Shown one piece after another: positions 44,208 to 52,539 of a DNA stretch of 64,000 bases. The notes under the pieces are model-generated. The model did not search any database. It saw nothing but the letters and a program-made list of their open reading frames with translations, and was not told the origin of the DNA. This DNA comes from Eubacteriales bacterium (lineage in GTDB: Bacteria > Bacillota > Clostridia > Peptostreptococcales > Anaerovoracaceae). The position numbers and the translations under genes are program-made. The stretch is from NCBI GenBank assembly GCA_029009055.1, contig JAQXJR010000014.1, positions 18,903-82,902 of the forward strand, written 5' to 3'. Numbering within the stretch: position 1 is the stretch's first letter; every line of letters starts with the position of its first letter.

Positions 44208-45608
44208 TTAGCTATGCCTCACGACCGTGAACCGCTCCAGACTGATACCGGCTTCGTTCGGCGAGATCCCGGCTTTCCGGCAGGCTATCCCCACCTGCTC
44301 CTCGGCCGTATCCACCCCTTCCAGGTCCGGAAGCAACAGGCCTTTACGACTCCCCTTAGTCACTATGACGCCGTATTTCTTCGGGTCTAGGTCTAGGGCG
44401 GAATCTATCGGCTCAGGCTCGCTCAGCACGTCCACGCTGTATATCAGCTTATCCAGCTCGTCCGGCTCCACTCTCTCGAAGCGCGGGTCCCTGGAACAGG
44501 CGCTGACGCCGTTACTAATGATCTCCAGGGCTATATTCTCCTTCGTCGGAAGGAAGGTGCCTATGCAGCCTCTGAGCTCCCCATCCTCGTGCAAAGACAC
44601 GAAGACTCCTGCCTGCTTTCTAAGCATCTCGTCCGGGAGAGCCGCGGCTTCATCCCGGCTTATCACCAGCTTATCTCCTGTCTTCACATAACATTCGACA
44701 GCCTTACGCGCCAGACTCGTGTATGGGTCTTCCTTCTCCCTGGCCAGTGCCGCCTCTCCCAGCTCTTTAACTATGTGTTCTTTTAAGAAGTCTCTGGAGT
44801 CGTCTTCTCCTTCAGGCGTGAAGACAGCGACTCCATAGCCGACCCCGAATGTGGCTTGGTGGCTCAGCGCTTCGGCTTTCACAGCGGTCTTATCGAAGGC
44901 CCCGGCCATTATGGTAAATGACCTGTGGCCGCACTCAGCGGCCTTATCGAGCAGGACCGGATCGAAGTCGAGGAGTTCGCCGAAAGCGCCCCTGCCCATC
45001 ACGTCCATTATTTTCTCATCGTATACAGAACCGTTCGGATCGAAACCATAAGGTCCCTCTTCCTTCATCTTATGGGATAGGTCTCCTGAGGCTACGAAAA
45101 CGAACCTCCTGCCCAGCTGGTCACAACTCTCCCTTATTATCTTCCCCAGCCTATAATGGTCGGCTAGTGGAAGTCCCGAAAGCCCGACTCTTATTATCTT
45201 AAAATCAGTATAATATTTCTCTATAAAGTAAAGTGGAATCATGGTCCCGTGGTCTAGAGCCGGATCCCGCTCACCGAGCGTTCCTGCCCTCAGGCCGCAA
45301 GCGACTGACTTTGCGCAAATAAGATCTACCAACTCCTCGTCATATTCCTCCTCGAAAGAAACAGAAGGCGCGCGGAAATCAGAGAAATCGCCCCTGGCGC
45401 CCGGTCCCGGAGAAATATGGAAATAATCGGAATACATGATGCTATGCGGCGACGATATAACGATGGTATCCGGCTTCAGCGCTGCTATCTCCCGGCAGGC
45501 CTCATCATAAGCGTCTATGGTCTTTCTGATCTTCTCTTCTTCCCCGCGGCCGACTTCAGGCAGGATGATAGGCGGGTGAGGAAGCATAACTCCTTTAAGC
45601 AGTGTCAT
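44208..45608 (-). CDS. AmmeMemoRadiSam system fused AmrB-AmrA protein
   Basis: 466 residues made of two proteins that are separate in many genomes. Residues 1-270 are MEMO-like (related to extradiol dioxygenases): LPHPPIILPEVGRGEE, VISSPHS near 51, ALDHGTMIPLYF near 119 and FVASGDLSH near 171, with His and Asp side chains suited to a metal. Residues about 285-466 are AMMECR1-like: LARKAVECYVKTG, GVFVSLHEDGELRGCIGTF and the GVIVTKGSRKGLLLP strand. The function is unknown in bacteria; its partner is the radical SAM enzyme next door. AGAAGGAGG gives the start. Confidence 0.92.
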   Translation of the reverse strand: MTLLKGVMLPHPPIILPEVGRGEEEKIRKTIDAYDEACREIAALKPDTIVISSPHSIMYSDYFHISPGPGARGDFSDFRAPSVSFEEEYDEELVDLICAKSVACGLRAGTLGERDPALDHGTMIPLYFIEKYYTDFKIIRVGLSGLPLADHYRLGKIIRESCDQLGRRFVFVASGDLSHKMKEEGPYGFDPNGSVYDEKIMDVMGRGAFGELLDFDPVLLDKAAECGHRSFTIMAGAFDKTAVKAEALSHQATFGVGYGVAVFTPEGEDDSRDFLKEHIVKELGEAALAREKEDPYTSLARKAVECYVKTGDKLVISRDEAAALPDEMLRKQAGVFVSLHEDGELRGCIGTFLPTKENIALEIISNGVSACSRDPRFERVEPDELDKLIYSVDVLSEPEPIDSALDLDPKKYGVIVTKGSRKGLLLPDLEGVDTAEEQVGIACRKAGISPNEAGISLERFTVVRHS

Positions 45609-45647
45609 AACATATCCCTCCTTCTGCCCTGATTATAACACTAATAC

Positions 45648-45685
45648 AAAAAACGCAGCCAAAGAGTCTATTCTTCAGCTGCGCT
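45648..45685 (-). terminator. Hairpin with T-run upstream of the AmrB-AmrA gene
   Basis: Minus strand: GCGCAGC and GCTGCGT pair around an 18-base loop, followed by TTTTTT. It lies between the tRNA-Leu terminator and the AmrB-AmrA start, so it is either a second terminator or an attenuator. Confidence 0.6.
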
Positions 45686-45696
45686 TCTTATTATAC

Positions 45697-45720
45697 GAAA
45701 AAAGACGGCCGAAGCCGTCT
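45697..45720 (-). terminator. Terminator of tRNA-Leu
   Basis: GACGGC-TTCG-GCCGTC followed by TTTTTT on the minus strand. Confidence 0.9.
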
Positions 45721-45726
45721 CTGTTC

Positions 45727-45809
45727 TGGTGCGGTCAAAGGGATTCGAACCCCCATGATTTCTCACACGGACCTGAACCGTGCGCGTCTGCCAATTCCGC
45801 CATGACCGC
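45727..45809 (-). tRNA. tRNA-Leu (anticodon CAG)
   Basis: Class II tRNA with a long variable arm. Acceptor GCGGTCA pairs with TGACCGC; the anticodon arm is CACGG-TTCAGGT-CCGTG, giving CAG; the T arm has GGGGG-TTCGAAT-CCCTT type pairing. Discriminator A and an encoded CCA (45727-45729) follow. It reads CUG codons. Confidence 0.95.
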
Positions 45810-45846
45810 GTCTATTAAGTTGTTCGCGTTTTTCAACGCGAGTTTT

Positions 45847-45875
45847 ATAATAACATATCGATTAGTAAAATGCAA
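45847..45875 (-). promoter_or_regulatory. Promoter of tRNA-Leu
   Basis: Minus strand: TTGCAT (45870-45875), 17-base spacer, TATTAT (45847-45852), followed by a CGCGTT/AACGCG hairpin before the tRNA. Confidence 0.65.
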
Positions 45876-45971
45876 GTAAAAAATCCAGGCGGAAATCAAA
45901 AAATATTTTTCATATCCCGCGTTCCCGCCTGAAATAACATACTAATCAGCTCGCTTCTGATCAACACACTT

Positions 45972-47390
45972 CTAAGCGTACTTAGCAGCCAGCATCCTGG
46001 CCACATAAACTCCGGAAGCAGAAGCCTGAGACAGAGAGTGGGTCACGCCCGACCCATCGCCGATAGCGTAAAGCCCCGGCACCTTAGTCATCAGGTTATT
46101 ATCCACCTCTACCTTAGAATTATAGAACTTCACCTCGACACCGTACAGCAGCGTGTCCTCGTTAGCCACACCCGGAGCCACCTTATCCAGGGCATATATC
46201 ATCTCTATGATATCATCCAGCTGCCTCTTAGGAATGACCAGACTTAAGTCGCCCGGAGTCGCCTTCAGCGTCGGCCTCGTGAAACACTTCTCGAACCTAT
46301 GCTCGCTGCTTCTCCTGCCGCAAGCCAGATCCCCGAACCTCTGGACCAGGACGCCACCTCCCAGCATGTTCGACAGGCTGGCTATAGCCGTACCATACTC
46401 ATTAGAATCGTCGAAAGGTTTAGTGAATGTATTGGACACCAGCAAAGCGAAATTCGTATTCTCCGTGTGGAGGACCGGGTCAGCGTAGCTGTGCCCGTTT
46501 ACGGTAACTATCCCGTTAGTGTTCTCGGAAACGACTTCACCGTAAGGGTTCATGCAGAACGTGCGGACCAGATCGTTATACTGCTTGGTCTGGTAAACGA
46601 CCTTAGCCTCGTAAACCTGGTCTGTGATCTTCTTCATGACCTCAGCCGGAAGCTCGACCCTGACACCTATATCGACCCTGTTCTTATGCTGCTCTATGCC
46701 GAACTCATCGCAGATCTGAGATATCCACTGAGAACCAGATCTTCCGGTAGCGAGCACCAGGTCCTTACATGTATAAGTGCCGTGCTCATTTCCGTGCTCG
46801 GTAGAAACCGTGAACGTACCGTCCTCGTTTCTCGCCACATCCTTAACGGTCGTGTAGAAGAGTATATCTACCCTATCCTTAATAAAATCGTAGATCCTGC
46901 TCAGAATGTCATAATTTCTGTCCGTCCCCAGATGGCGCACCTTAGCACTTAAGAGGTGCAGGTCATGAGCCAGGAACTCGGCCTTAAGGTCGCTGTCAGC
47001 CGTGGAATAAAGCTGGGCCTCAGCCCCGCCCATAGAGCAGAGCACGCCGTCCACATATTCCATGAGCTCCATAGCCTTCTCTTTACCAATGTACTTATGC
47101 AGGTCGCCGCCGAACTCCGTCGTGATATTATACTTACCATCCGACAGACCGCCGGCTCCCCCATATCCGTTCATGATATGGCAAGGCTTACATTTCACGC
47201 ACACCGGCGTCTTCCCCATGCTGATCGGGCACTTCCTGGCGCTTATCGGAGCCCCTTTCTCTATGAAGAGGATCCTGGCCTTATTGCTTATCTTCGTCAG
47301 TTCGTAAGCCATAAAAACGCCGCCGGCGCCCGCGCCGGCGACTATGATGTCGTACTGTTCAGTTTTATTATTTACAGCCGTATTACTCAT
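45972..47390 (-). CDS. FAD-dependent oxidoreductase (COG2509-like)
   Basis: 472 residues from the ATG at 47390. The open frame reaches 47462, but the shorter start has GAGGAAG just upstream and overlaps the stop of the DUF1292 gene by 8 bases, which suggests coupling. The FAD-binding motif VAGAGAGGVF is near the N-terminus; a cysteine cluster C-P-x9-C-V-K-C-K-P-C follows near residue 60; the C-terminus has GLYAIGDGSGVTHSL. This matches the uncharacterised FAD-dependent dehydrogenase family often found in anaerobes. Substrate unknown. Confidence 0.85.
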   Translation of the reverse strand: MSNTAVNNKTEQYDIIVAGAGAGGVFMAYELTKISNKARILFIEKGAPISARKCPISMGKTPVCVKCKPCHIMNGYGGAGGLSDGKYNITTEFGGDLHKYIGKEKAMELMEYVDGVLCSMGGAEAQLYSTADSDLKAEFLAHDLHLLSAKVRHLGTDRNYDILSRIYDFIKDRVDILFYTTVKDVARNEDGTFTVSTEHGNEHGTYTCKDLVLATGRSGSQWISQICDEFGIEQHKNRVDIGVRVELPAEVMKKITDQVYEAKVVYQTKQYNDLVRTFCMNPYGEVVSENTNGIVTVNGHSYADPVLHTENTNFALLVSNTFTKPFDDSNEYGTAIASLSNMLGGGVLVQRFGDLACGRRSSEHRFEKCFTRPTLKATPGDLSLVIPKRQLDDIIEMIYALDKVAPGVANEDTLLYGVEVKFYNSKVEVDNNLMTKVPGLYAIGDGSGVTHSLSQASASGVYVARMLAAKYA

Positions 47391-47697
47391 CTTCCTCATC
47401 TTCGTCAGAATCCATGATCCTGTCGAACTCCTGAGCGACTTCCTTAAAGAGGTCGTCATCATCTATATCCTTCAGCTCGAAAGAATCATCATCGAATTCC
47501 TCATATCCGTAGATATAAACGTCATCCGTGTCGTTCTCCGGCGCCAGAGCGATATAATCCTTATCCTTATAGTCGAAGACTCCGATAATCTCACACTCTA
47601 CTGACTCGCCGTCATCGAATTCCAGCGTGATGATTTCCGGCTCCTCGTCTTCTGCCTCAACGGATACGCCGTCTAATACTTCCTTATCGTCAGCCAT
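47383..47697 (-). CDS. DUF1292 (YrzB-like) small acidic protein
   Basis: 104 residues from the ATG at 47697, selected because GGAGG lies 8 bases upstream; the longer frame to 47832 has no ribosome site. The core has ITLEFDDGESVECEIIGVF and DYIALAPENDTDDVYIYGYE, the DUF1292 pattern, and the protein ends in a run of Asp and Glu. Function unknown. It overlaps the oxidoreductase gene by 8 bases. Confidence 0.85.
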   Translation of the reverse strand: MADDKEVLDGVSVEAEDEEPEIITLEFDDGESVECEIIGVFDYKDKDYIALAPENDTDDVYIYGYEEFDDDSFELKDIDDDDLFKEVAQEFDRIMDSDEDEEDE

Positions 47698-47862
47698 TTC
47701 AATTTCCTCCATCAATTTAGATATAAAAACATCCAATGCAGTAATCTTAACATTTATCGCGCCCTTTAGCAATATCATAAACTCCGGGAAGCGCAAGCTT
47801 TTACACCGGGCACGCTTTGCTCGATACAGCAAAGCCTGTCCGTCATATTCCTCTCTGAGCCG

Positions 47863-49767
47863 TCACTCGGTCTTCCTGCCCGCGCCATGCTTACGGAAGT
47901 AGCTATAAACGCTCTCCGCAGCCTTAGAATTCATGCCCGGCGCCTGCTCCAGCTCCTCCACAGAAGCCTTGCTGATATTATCGACCGTCTTAAAGTGAGC
48001 CAGAAGCTCGTTTCGCCTCTTCGGACCTATTCCTTCTATGTTATCCAAAACCGAATGTACGGACGACTTCGTGTGGAGCTGGTGGTGGTAGTCTATGGCG
48101 AACCTGTGGACTTCCTCCTGGACAGTGCCGCAGTATGTGAACAGGACCTGGTGGCCCTTAAGGCTTATCTCCCGTCCGTCGGAGAATACTATGGCCCTGG
48201 TCCTGTGCTTATCGTCCTTAGCCATGCCCGCGACCGGAACGTCCACGCCCAGGGCATCCAAGATCTTCTTAGCGGCGTTCACCTGGCCCTGGCCGCCATC
48301 TATCAGTATTATGTCCGGCATGATCTTAAAGGCAGGGTCGCCCTCCAAGGCTCTCTTATACCGCCTATACAGGACCTCCTGCAGGCTGCCATAATCGTTA
48401 GGACCCTCTATAGTCTTTATCTTAAAGCGCCTGTAGTCCTTCCTGACCCTCTCCAGGCCGCTGAAGACCACCATGGCGCCGACAGAATCCACGCCGGCCG
48501 TGTTGGAGATATCGTAGGACTCCACCCTGTACGGCTCGGGATGAGTTGGATCGTCGAAACCTTCATCTATATTATCGAGCGCGGCGCCATCGCCAGCTCT
48601 GGCGGCTCTTACCACCATGCCTATCTCGCGGCGGACAGTGGCTTCTCTCTCCTTACGCCCGGCAGCCCGCTCGGTCAGGGACTTCGTCATCTCGGAAGAA
48701 TCCCTTATGGCCAGCATCAGTAGGGCCCTCTTCTCTCCTCTTTGAGGTACAGTTATCGTGACCTTATGCCCCTGGGCGGAAAGGAATGTTTCTAGAAGAG
48801 CCTTCTCAGCAGGTTCCTTTGCTACTATTATCTCATGTGGCACGTTAGCGAAGCGGCTGTAGTACTGCTTTATGAACTCGCCGACTATGACCGCCTCCGT
48901 GTCGCCAGCCTCAGACTGGATAGGAAAACTCTCTCGCCCGCTCAGCCTGCCCTTACGCACAGGGAAGACGGAAACGTAATTCGCCCCATCCACCTTAACC
49001 GGCAGGACTATATCGAAATCCGACCCGTTCACGATCGTAACGCGCTGAGTCTCCTCCAATGACTTAAGAGAGCTTATGTAATCGCGGTACTTAGCGGCGT
49101 TCTCGAAGTCCAGAGCGTCAGACGCCTCCATCATCTTATTTTGCAAATAATCCAGCATGGGCTTATCCTTACCGGACAGGAACTGGATTATCTCCTTAAT
49201 ATTGTTCCCGTACTCTTCCCGGCTCACGTTACCCAGGCAGATGCCCTTACAGTCCTTAATATGGTAATTCAGGCAAGGGCGGAAGCCTTCAGGGAAGTCC
49301 AGGTCTTTGCAGCGTTTCAAGGAATAAATGTTGGAAAAAAGCTCTATTATATTGTTCACGGCTCCGACATCGGAATATGGCCCGAAATAGCGGTTCTTAT
49401 CCTTCCTTATCTTCCTGGTCTTAAGGACGCGGGGATATGGCTCGCTGGTCGTGATCATTATGTATGGGTATGTCTTATCGTCCCTGAGCAGGATGTTATA
49501 TTTCGGCTGGTATTTCTTAATGAGGTTGCACTCCAGGATGAAGGCCTCCATCTCGCTCGCGCACGTTATGTACTCGAACTCGGCTATCTGTCCCGTGAGA
49601 GCCCTTAGCTTAGGCGTGGATTTACCATATGTCTGAAAATACTGCCTGACGCGGTTCCTCAGGTTTATGGCTTTACCCACGTATATGACCTGTCCCAGGC
49701 TGTCCTTATGCATGTAAACGCCCGGACACGTCGGCAGTTTCTTTAGATTTTCCTTAATATCAAACAT
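47863..49767 (-). CDS. uvrC: Excinuclease ABC subunit C
   Basis: Makes both incisions in nucleotide excision repair with UvrAB. 634 residues: GIY-YIG nuclease at the N-terminus (PGVYMHKDSLGQVIYVGKA), the UVR helical pair near residue 205 (LDFENAAKYRDYI), the RNase H-like C-terminal nuclease (YDISNTAGVDSVGAMVVF, ILIDGGQGQVNAAKK) and tandem helix-hairpin-helix motifs at the end. The start ATG overlaps the stop of the S11-like gene as TAATG. Confidence 0.96.
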   Translation of the reverse strand: MFDIKENLKKLPTCPGVYMHKDSLGQVIYVGKAINLRNRVRQYFQTYGKSTPKLRALTGQIAEFEYITCASEMEAFILECNLIKKYQPKYNILLRDDKTYPYIMITTSEPYPRVLKTRKIRKDKNRYFGPYSDVGAVNNIIELFSNIYSLKRCKDLDFPEGFRPCLNYHIKDCKGICLGNVSREEYGNNIKEIIQFLSGKDKPMLDYLQNKMMEASDALDFENAAKYRDYISSLKSLEETQRVTIVNGSDFDIVLPVKVDGANYVSVFPVRKGRLSGRESFPIQSEAGDTEAVIVGEFIKQYYSRFANVPHEIIVAKEPAEKALLETFLSAQGHKVTITVPQRGEKRALLMLAIRDSSEMTKSLTERAAGRKEREATVRREIGMVVRAARAGDGAALDNIDEGFDDPTHPEPYRVESYDISNTAGVDSVGAMVVFSGLERVRKDYRRFKIKTIEGPNDYGSLQEVLYRRYKRALEGDPAFKIMPDIILIDGGQGQVNAAKKILDALGVDVPVAGMAKDDKHRTRAIVFSDGREISLKGHQVLFTYCGTVQEEVHRFAIDYHHQLHTKSSVHSVLDNIEGIGPKRRNELLAHFKTVDNISKASVEELEQAPGMNSKAAESVYSYFRKHGAGRKTE

Positions 49768-51188
49768 TAAAAATGCCAGCCTCTTCTGTTATGTTCTTCT
49801 TCTTCCCGCTCTTCTCTCTCGAGCTCCTTCTCGGCCAGCTCGCGGATCTTCTTCTGCCGCTCAGCCGCCTTCTTTCTCTTCTTCCTGTATATTCTTACCC
49901 GCCTCACGAGAATTATAAGCGAGAGGAGGATTATGACTATGAGAGCCACTAAAGCCAAGCTGTCCGGCACGCCTACATAAGATGTTATCCAACCCTTCGG
50001 GACGTTTTCGTCCGCTATGAGCGGCACCCTCTCAGCCTCTGAGTCTCCTACCATGATGATAAAGCTTCCTACTTCATCACCCTTCTTCACTGGCGCCTTC
50101 ACAGCCTTAAACTCGACCTTAGTAGAGATAAGGGAATTGCTGCCCTGAGCCGGGAGATATACGTAGCCAGCCTCGCCGGTCTCCGCCGCGACAGACCTGA
50201 CAGAGCCCCTTAAGACCCTGGCTTTCCCTTCGTAAGTTCCGGCCTTCACTACCCTGTATCCTTCAGGAACGGATTCGGAATATTCCATAATATTCTGAAC
50301 ATCGCGTAAAAGACTTCCTTTAGCTTCCCCTGCCAGGAAAGCGTACAGCCTGAGTCCCTCTTTCTCATAGTAAATGACAGCGGATACCTTACCTCCCCCG
50401 TCAGATGAAACGAGGGCCCCTTCTACACCGCTGATTTTCCTGAGCTTCGCCGGCCAGTCTGATGGAGTGAGCTTCCTAGGCTTCGTCTTAGATGTGGCCG
50501 GGACCGTGTATTCATCCAGAGAGAACAGTCTGACAACATTCGGCGACTCCATGGATATGGTGATGAGCTCCTCCAGGTCAGCGCCAGTCGTCACGCTCTT
50601 ACCGCCATCTATGACCGGATCCCGGAAAACAGTGTCTTTCAGACCCGCGTCTCTCGCTATTCCTGTCATCAGAGAGGCTAGATTCTTCACATTTCCGCTC
50701 ATCTCTTCCGACAGAGCATAAGCAGCGTCATCGGCCCCCATCAGCAAAGTCCCAGCCAGCAGGTCCTCCGAGGTAACCTTCTCTCCCTTCTGAAGACCCA
50801 GACCGCCCTTCTTACCGGTCGCTTCTTCAGACGCAGTTATCTCCCTGTCGAGCGGCAGCCTCTGAGCCGCCGCGGCAGCGACGAAGAAACGAGATATCCC
50901 CGTAAGCTTTATCTTAGCGTCAGGGTTCTTAGAAAACAGGGTCTCCCCTGTGTTCGCGCAGTACACGCCGCAGGACACAGCAGCCACATCAGGCTTCTTC
51001 ACATTAGCTGTCTTCTTCCTCACCAGTTTCTCAGCAGTTTCCGCCTTAGCGTCCGCATACGAAAAAACCGCGGACTTATTAAGAGGCGCGGTCAGAAGAC
51101 AGGCCGCGAGCGCCGCCGCAATGACGGCGCAGACCAGCCTGATAAATGCATTATTAACATTTCTCTTATAAAAATAATCTCGAAACAT
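49767..51188 (-). CDS. S11 D-Ala-D-Ala carboxypeptidase-like protein lacking catalytic motifs
   Basis: 473 residues. N-terminal hydrophobic segment about 20-45; a DacA/S11-like domain about 70-290; a second beta domain to about 405; a membrane segment near 413-438; a basic, then Glu/Arg-rich coiled tail. The arrangement aligns well by eye with S11 peptidases (GLGLQKGEKVTSEDLLAGTL), but the three active-site motifs are gone: SxxK reads GISR, SxN reads GAD, and KTG reads LVS. It is therefore probably a non-enzymatic cell-wall protein. It sits 22 bases after serC and is coupled to uvrC. Confidence 0.8.
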   Translation of the reverse strand: MFRDYFYKRNVNNAFIRLVCAVIAAALAACLLTAPLNKSAVFSYADAKAETAEKLVRKKTANVKKPDVAAVSCGVYCANTGETLFSKNPDAKIKLTGISRFFVAAAAAQRLPLDREITASEEATGKKGGLGLQKGEKVTSEDLLAGTLLMGADDAAYALSEEMSGNVKNLASLMTGIARDAGLKDTVFRDPVIDGGKSVTTGADLEELITISMESPNVVRLFSLDEYTVPATSKTKPRKLTPSDWPAKLRKISGVEGALVSSDGGGKVSAVIYYEKEGLRLYAFLAGEAKGSLLRDVQNIMEYSESVPEGYRVVKAGTYEGKARVLRGSVRSVAAETGEAGYVYLPAQGSNSLISTKVEFKAVKAPVKKGDEVGSFIIMVGDSEAERVPLIADENVPKGWITSYVGVPDSLALVALIVIILLSLIILVRRVRIYRKKRKKAAERQKKIRELAEKELEREEREEEEHNRRGWHF

Positions 51189-51210
51189 TATTCTTACATT
51201 TCTATGTTTT

Positions 51211-52302
51211 CTACCTGTTTTCCTGCTCGAATTTCTTCATGAACTCGATAAGATGATCTACGCCTTCTTCAGGCATAGCGTTATAGATGGAAGCTCTCAT
51301 TCCGCCTATGCTTCTATGGCCGTTAATGTTAATGATACCATTCTCCTTCGCTTCGGCTACGAACTTCTTATCCAGGTCCTTATCTCCTGTTACGAAAACT
51401 ACGTTCATCAGAGATCTGTCTTCCTTCTTAACAGGTGTCTTATAGAAGTCTGTGGAATCGAGGTAATCGTAGAGCTTACCGGCCTTCCTCACGTCTATTT
51501 CATGCATAGCCTTAACGCCGCCGATGCTCTTAATGTACTTAAATACCTCACCTGCTACATAGAGAGCGAAGCAAGGAGGTGTGTTATACATTGAGTCCTT
51601 ATCAGCGTGTGTTTTATAGTTAAGGTATACAGGCGTATCCTCAGGAGCCTTACCGATCAGATCCTCACGGATGATGACGATGGTAACTCCGGCAGGAGCC
51701 ACGTTCTTCTGAGCTCCGGCGTAGATGAGACCGAACTTAGAAACGTCTATCTCCTCTGACAGGATGCTTGAAGACATGTCCGCTACCAGGAGCTTATCTC
51801 CTACATCAGGATATTTATTAAAGTGGCTCCCGTAAATGGTGTTATTCCAGCAAACGTATACGTAGTCAGCGTCAGGTCTGATGTCGTCAGCCGTGAACTC
51901 CGGAATGTGGTCGAAGACTGTGTCCTCGGAGCTTGCTATTACCTTAGCGTCGCCGAACTTAACAGCTTCCTTAGCCGCCTTCTTAGCCCAGCTTCCGGAT
52001 ACGATATAGTCAGCCTTATGGTTCTCGGTCATAAGGTTCATAGGAACCATGGAGAACTGAAGAGTTCCGCCTCCCTGCAGGAAGAGGACCTTATAATTAT
52101 CAGGAATATTCAGAAGGTCGCGCAGGTTCTGCACAGCGTCGTTATAGATCTGAACAAATTCAGATGAGCGGTGGCTCATCTCCATTACAGATTCTCCCGT
52201 ACCCTGATAGTTCAGAAGATCGTCCCTCACCTTCTCGAGAACAGGAACAGGCAGCATGGATGGACCCGCTGAAAAATTATATACTCTACCGTAATCAGTC
52301 AT
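51211..52302 (-). CDS. serC: Phosphoserine aminotransferase
   Basis: Converts 3-phosphohydroxypyruvate to phosphoserine with glutamate and PLP. 363 residues. The start VYNFSAGPSMLP, QGGGTLQFSM near residue 76, the PLP-lysine in YAGAQKNVAPAG near 196 and HRSIGGMRASIYNAMP near 331 are family hallmarks. It is divergent from the SerA-like gene, the usual serine pathway pairing in clostridia. Confidence 0.96.
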   Translation of the reverse strand: MTDYGRVYNFSAGPSMLPVPVLEKVRDDLLNYQGTGESVMEMSHRSSEFVQIYNDAVQNLRDLLNIPDNYKVLFLQGGGTLQFSMVPMNLMTENHKADYIVSGSWAKKAAKEAVKFGDAKVIASSEDTVFDHIPEFTADDIRPDADYVYVCWNNTIYGSHFNKYPDVGDKLLVADMSSSILSEEIDVSKFGLIYAGAQKNVAPAGVTIVIIREDLIGKAPEDTPVYLNYKTHADKDSMYNTPPCFALYVAGEVFKYIKSIGGVKAMHEIDVRKAGKLYDYLDSTDFYKTPVKKEDRSLMNVVFVTGDKDLDKKFVAEAKENGIININGHRSIGGMRASIYNAMPEEGVDHLIEFMKKFEQENR

Positions 52303-52539
52303 TATTAACCCCTTTATATTAAAATAATTAACGATTTACACCTAAAACGCCTGCTGAAAACCATGTCCGATTTCACGACGTTAGATGTATTAATATTACC
52401 ACCGCGAAACTTGTAAGTAAATAGGGCTAATGCTATACTCAAAATGTATTTTACCGCTGAAAACCACAGTTTACGCGCCTTTCGCCCGACGGAAGATCAC
52501 ACTGCTTCGGACAGGCGCGGATGTATGAGGATATATAAA

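Noticed and set aside
47391..47462. Upstream extension of the FAD oxidoreductase
   Set aside because: It lies inside the DUF1292 gene in another frame, lacks a ribosome site, and the core starts just after the inner ATG.
47814..47835. GCTTTGCT and AGCAAAGC facing each other as a terminator
   Set aside because: They can pair as a short hairpin, but there is no T-run on either strand; they are better read as two copies of the repeated octamer.
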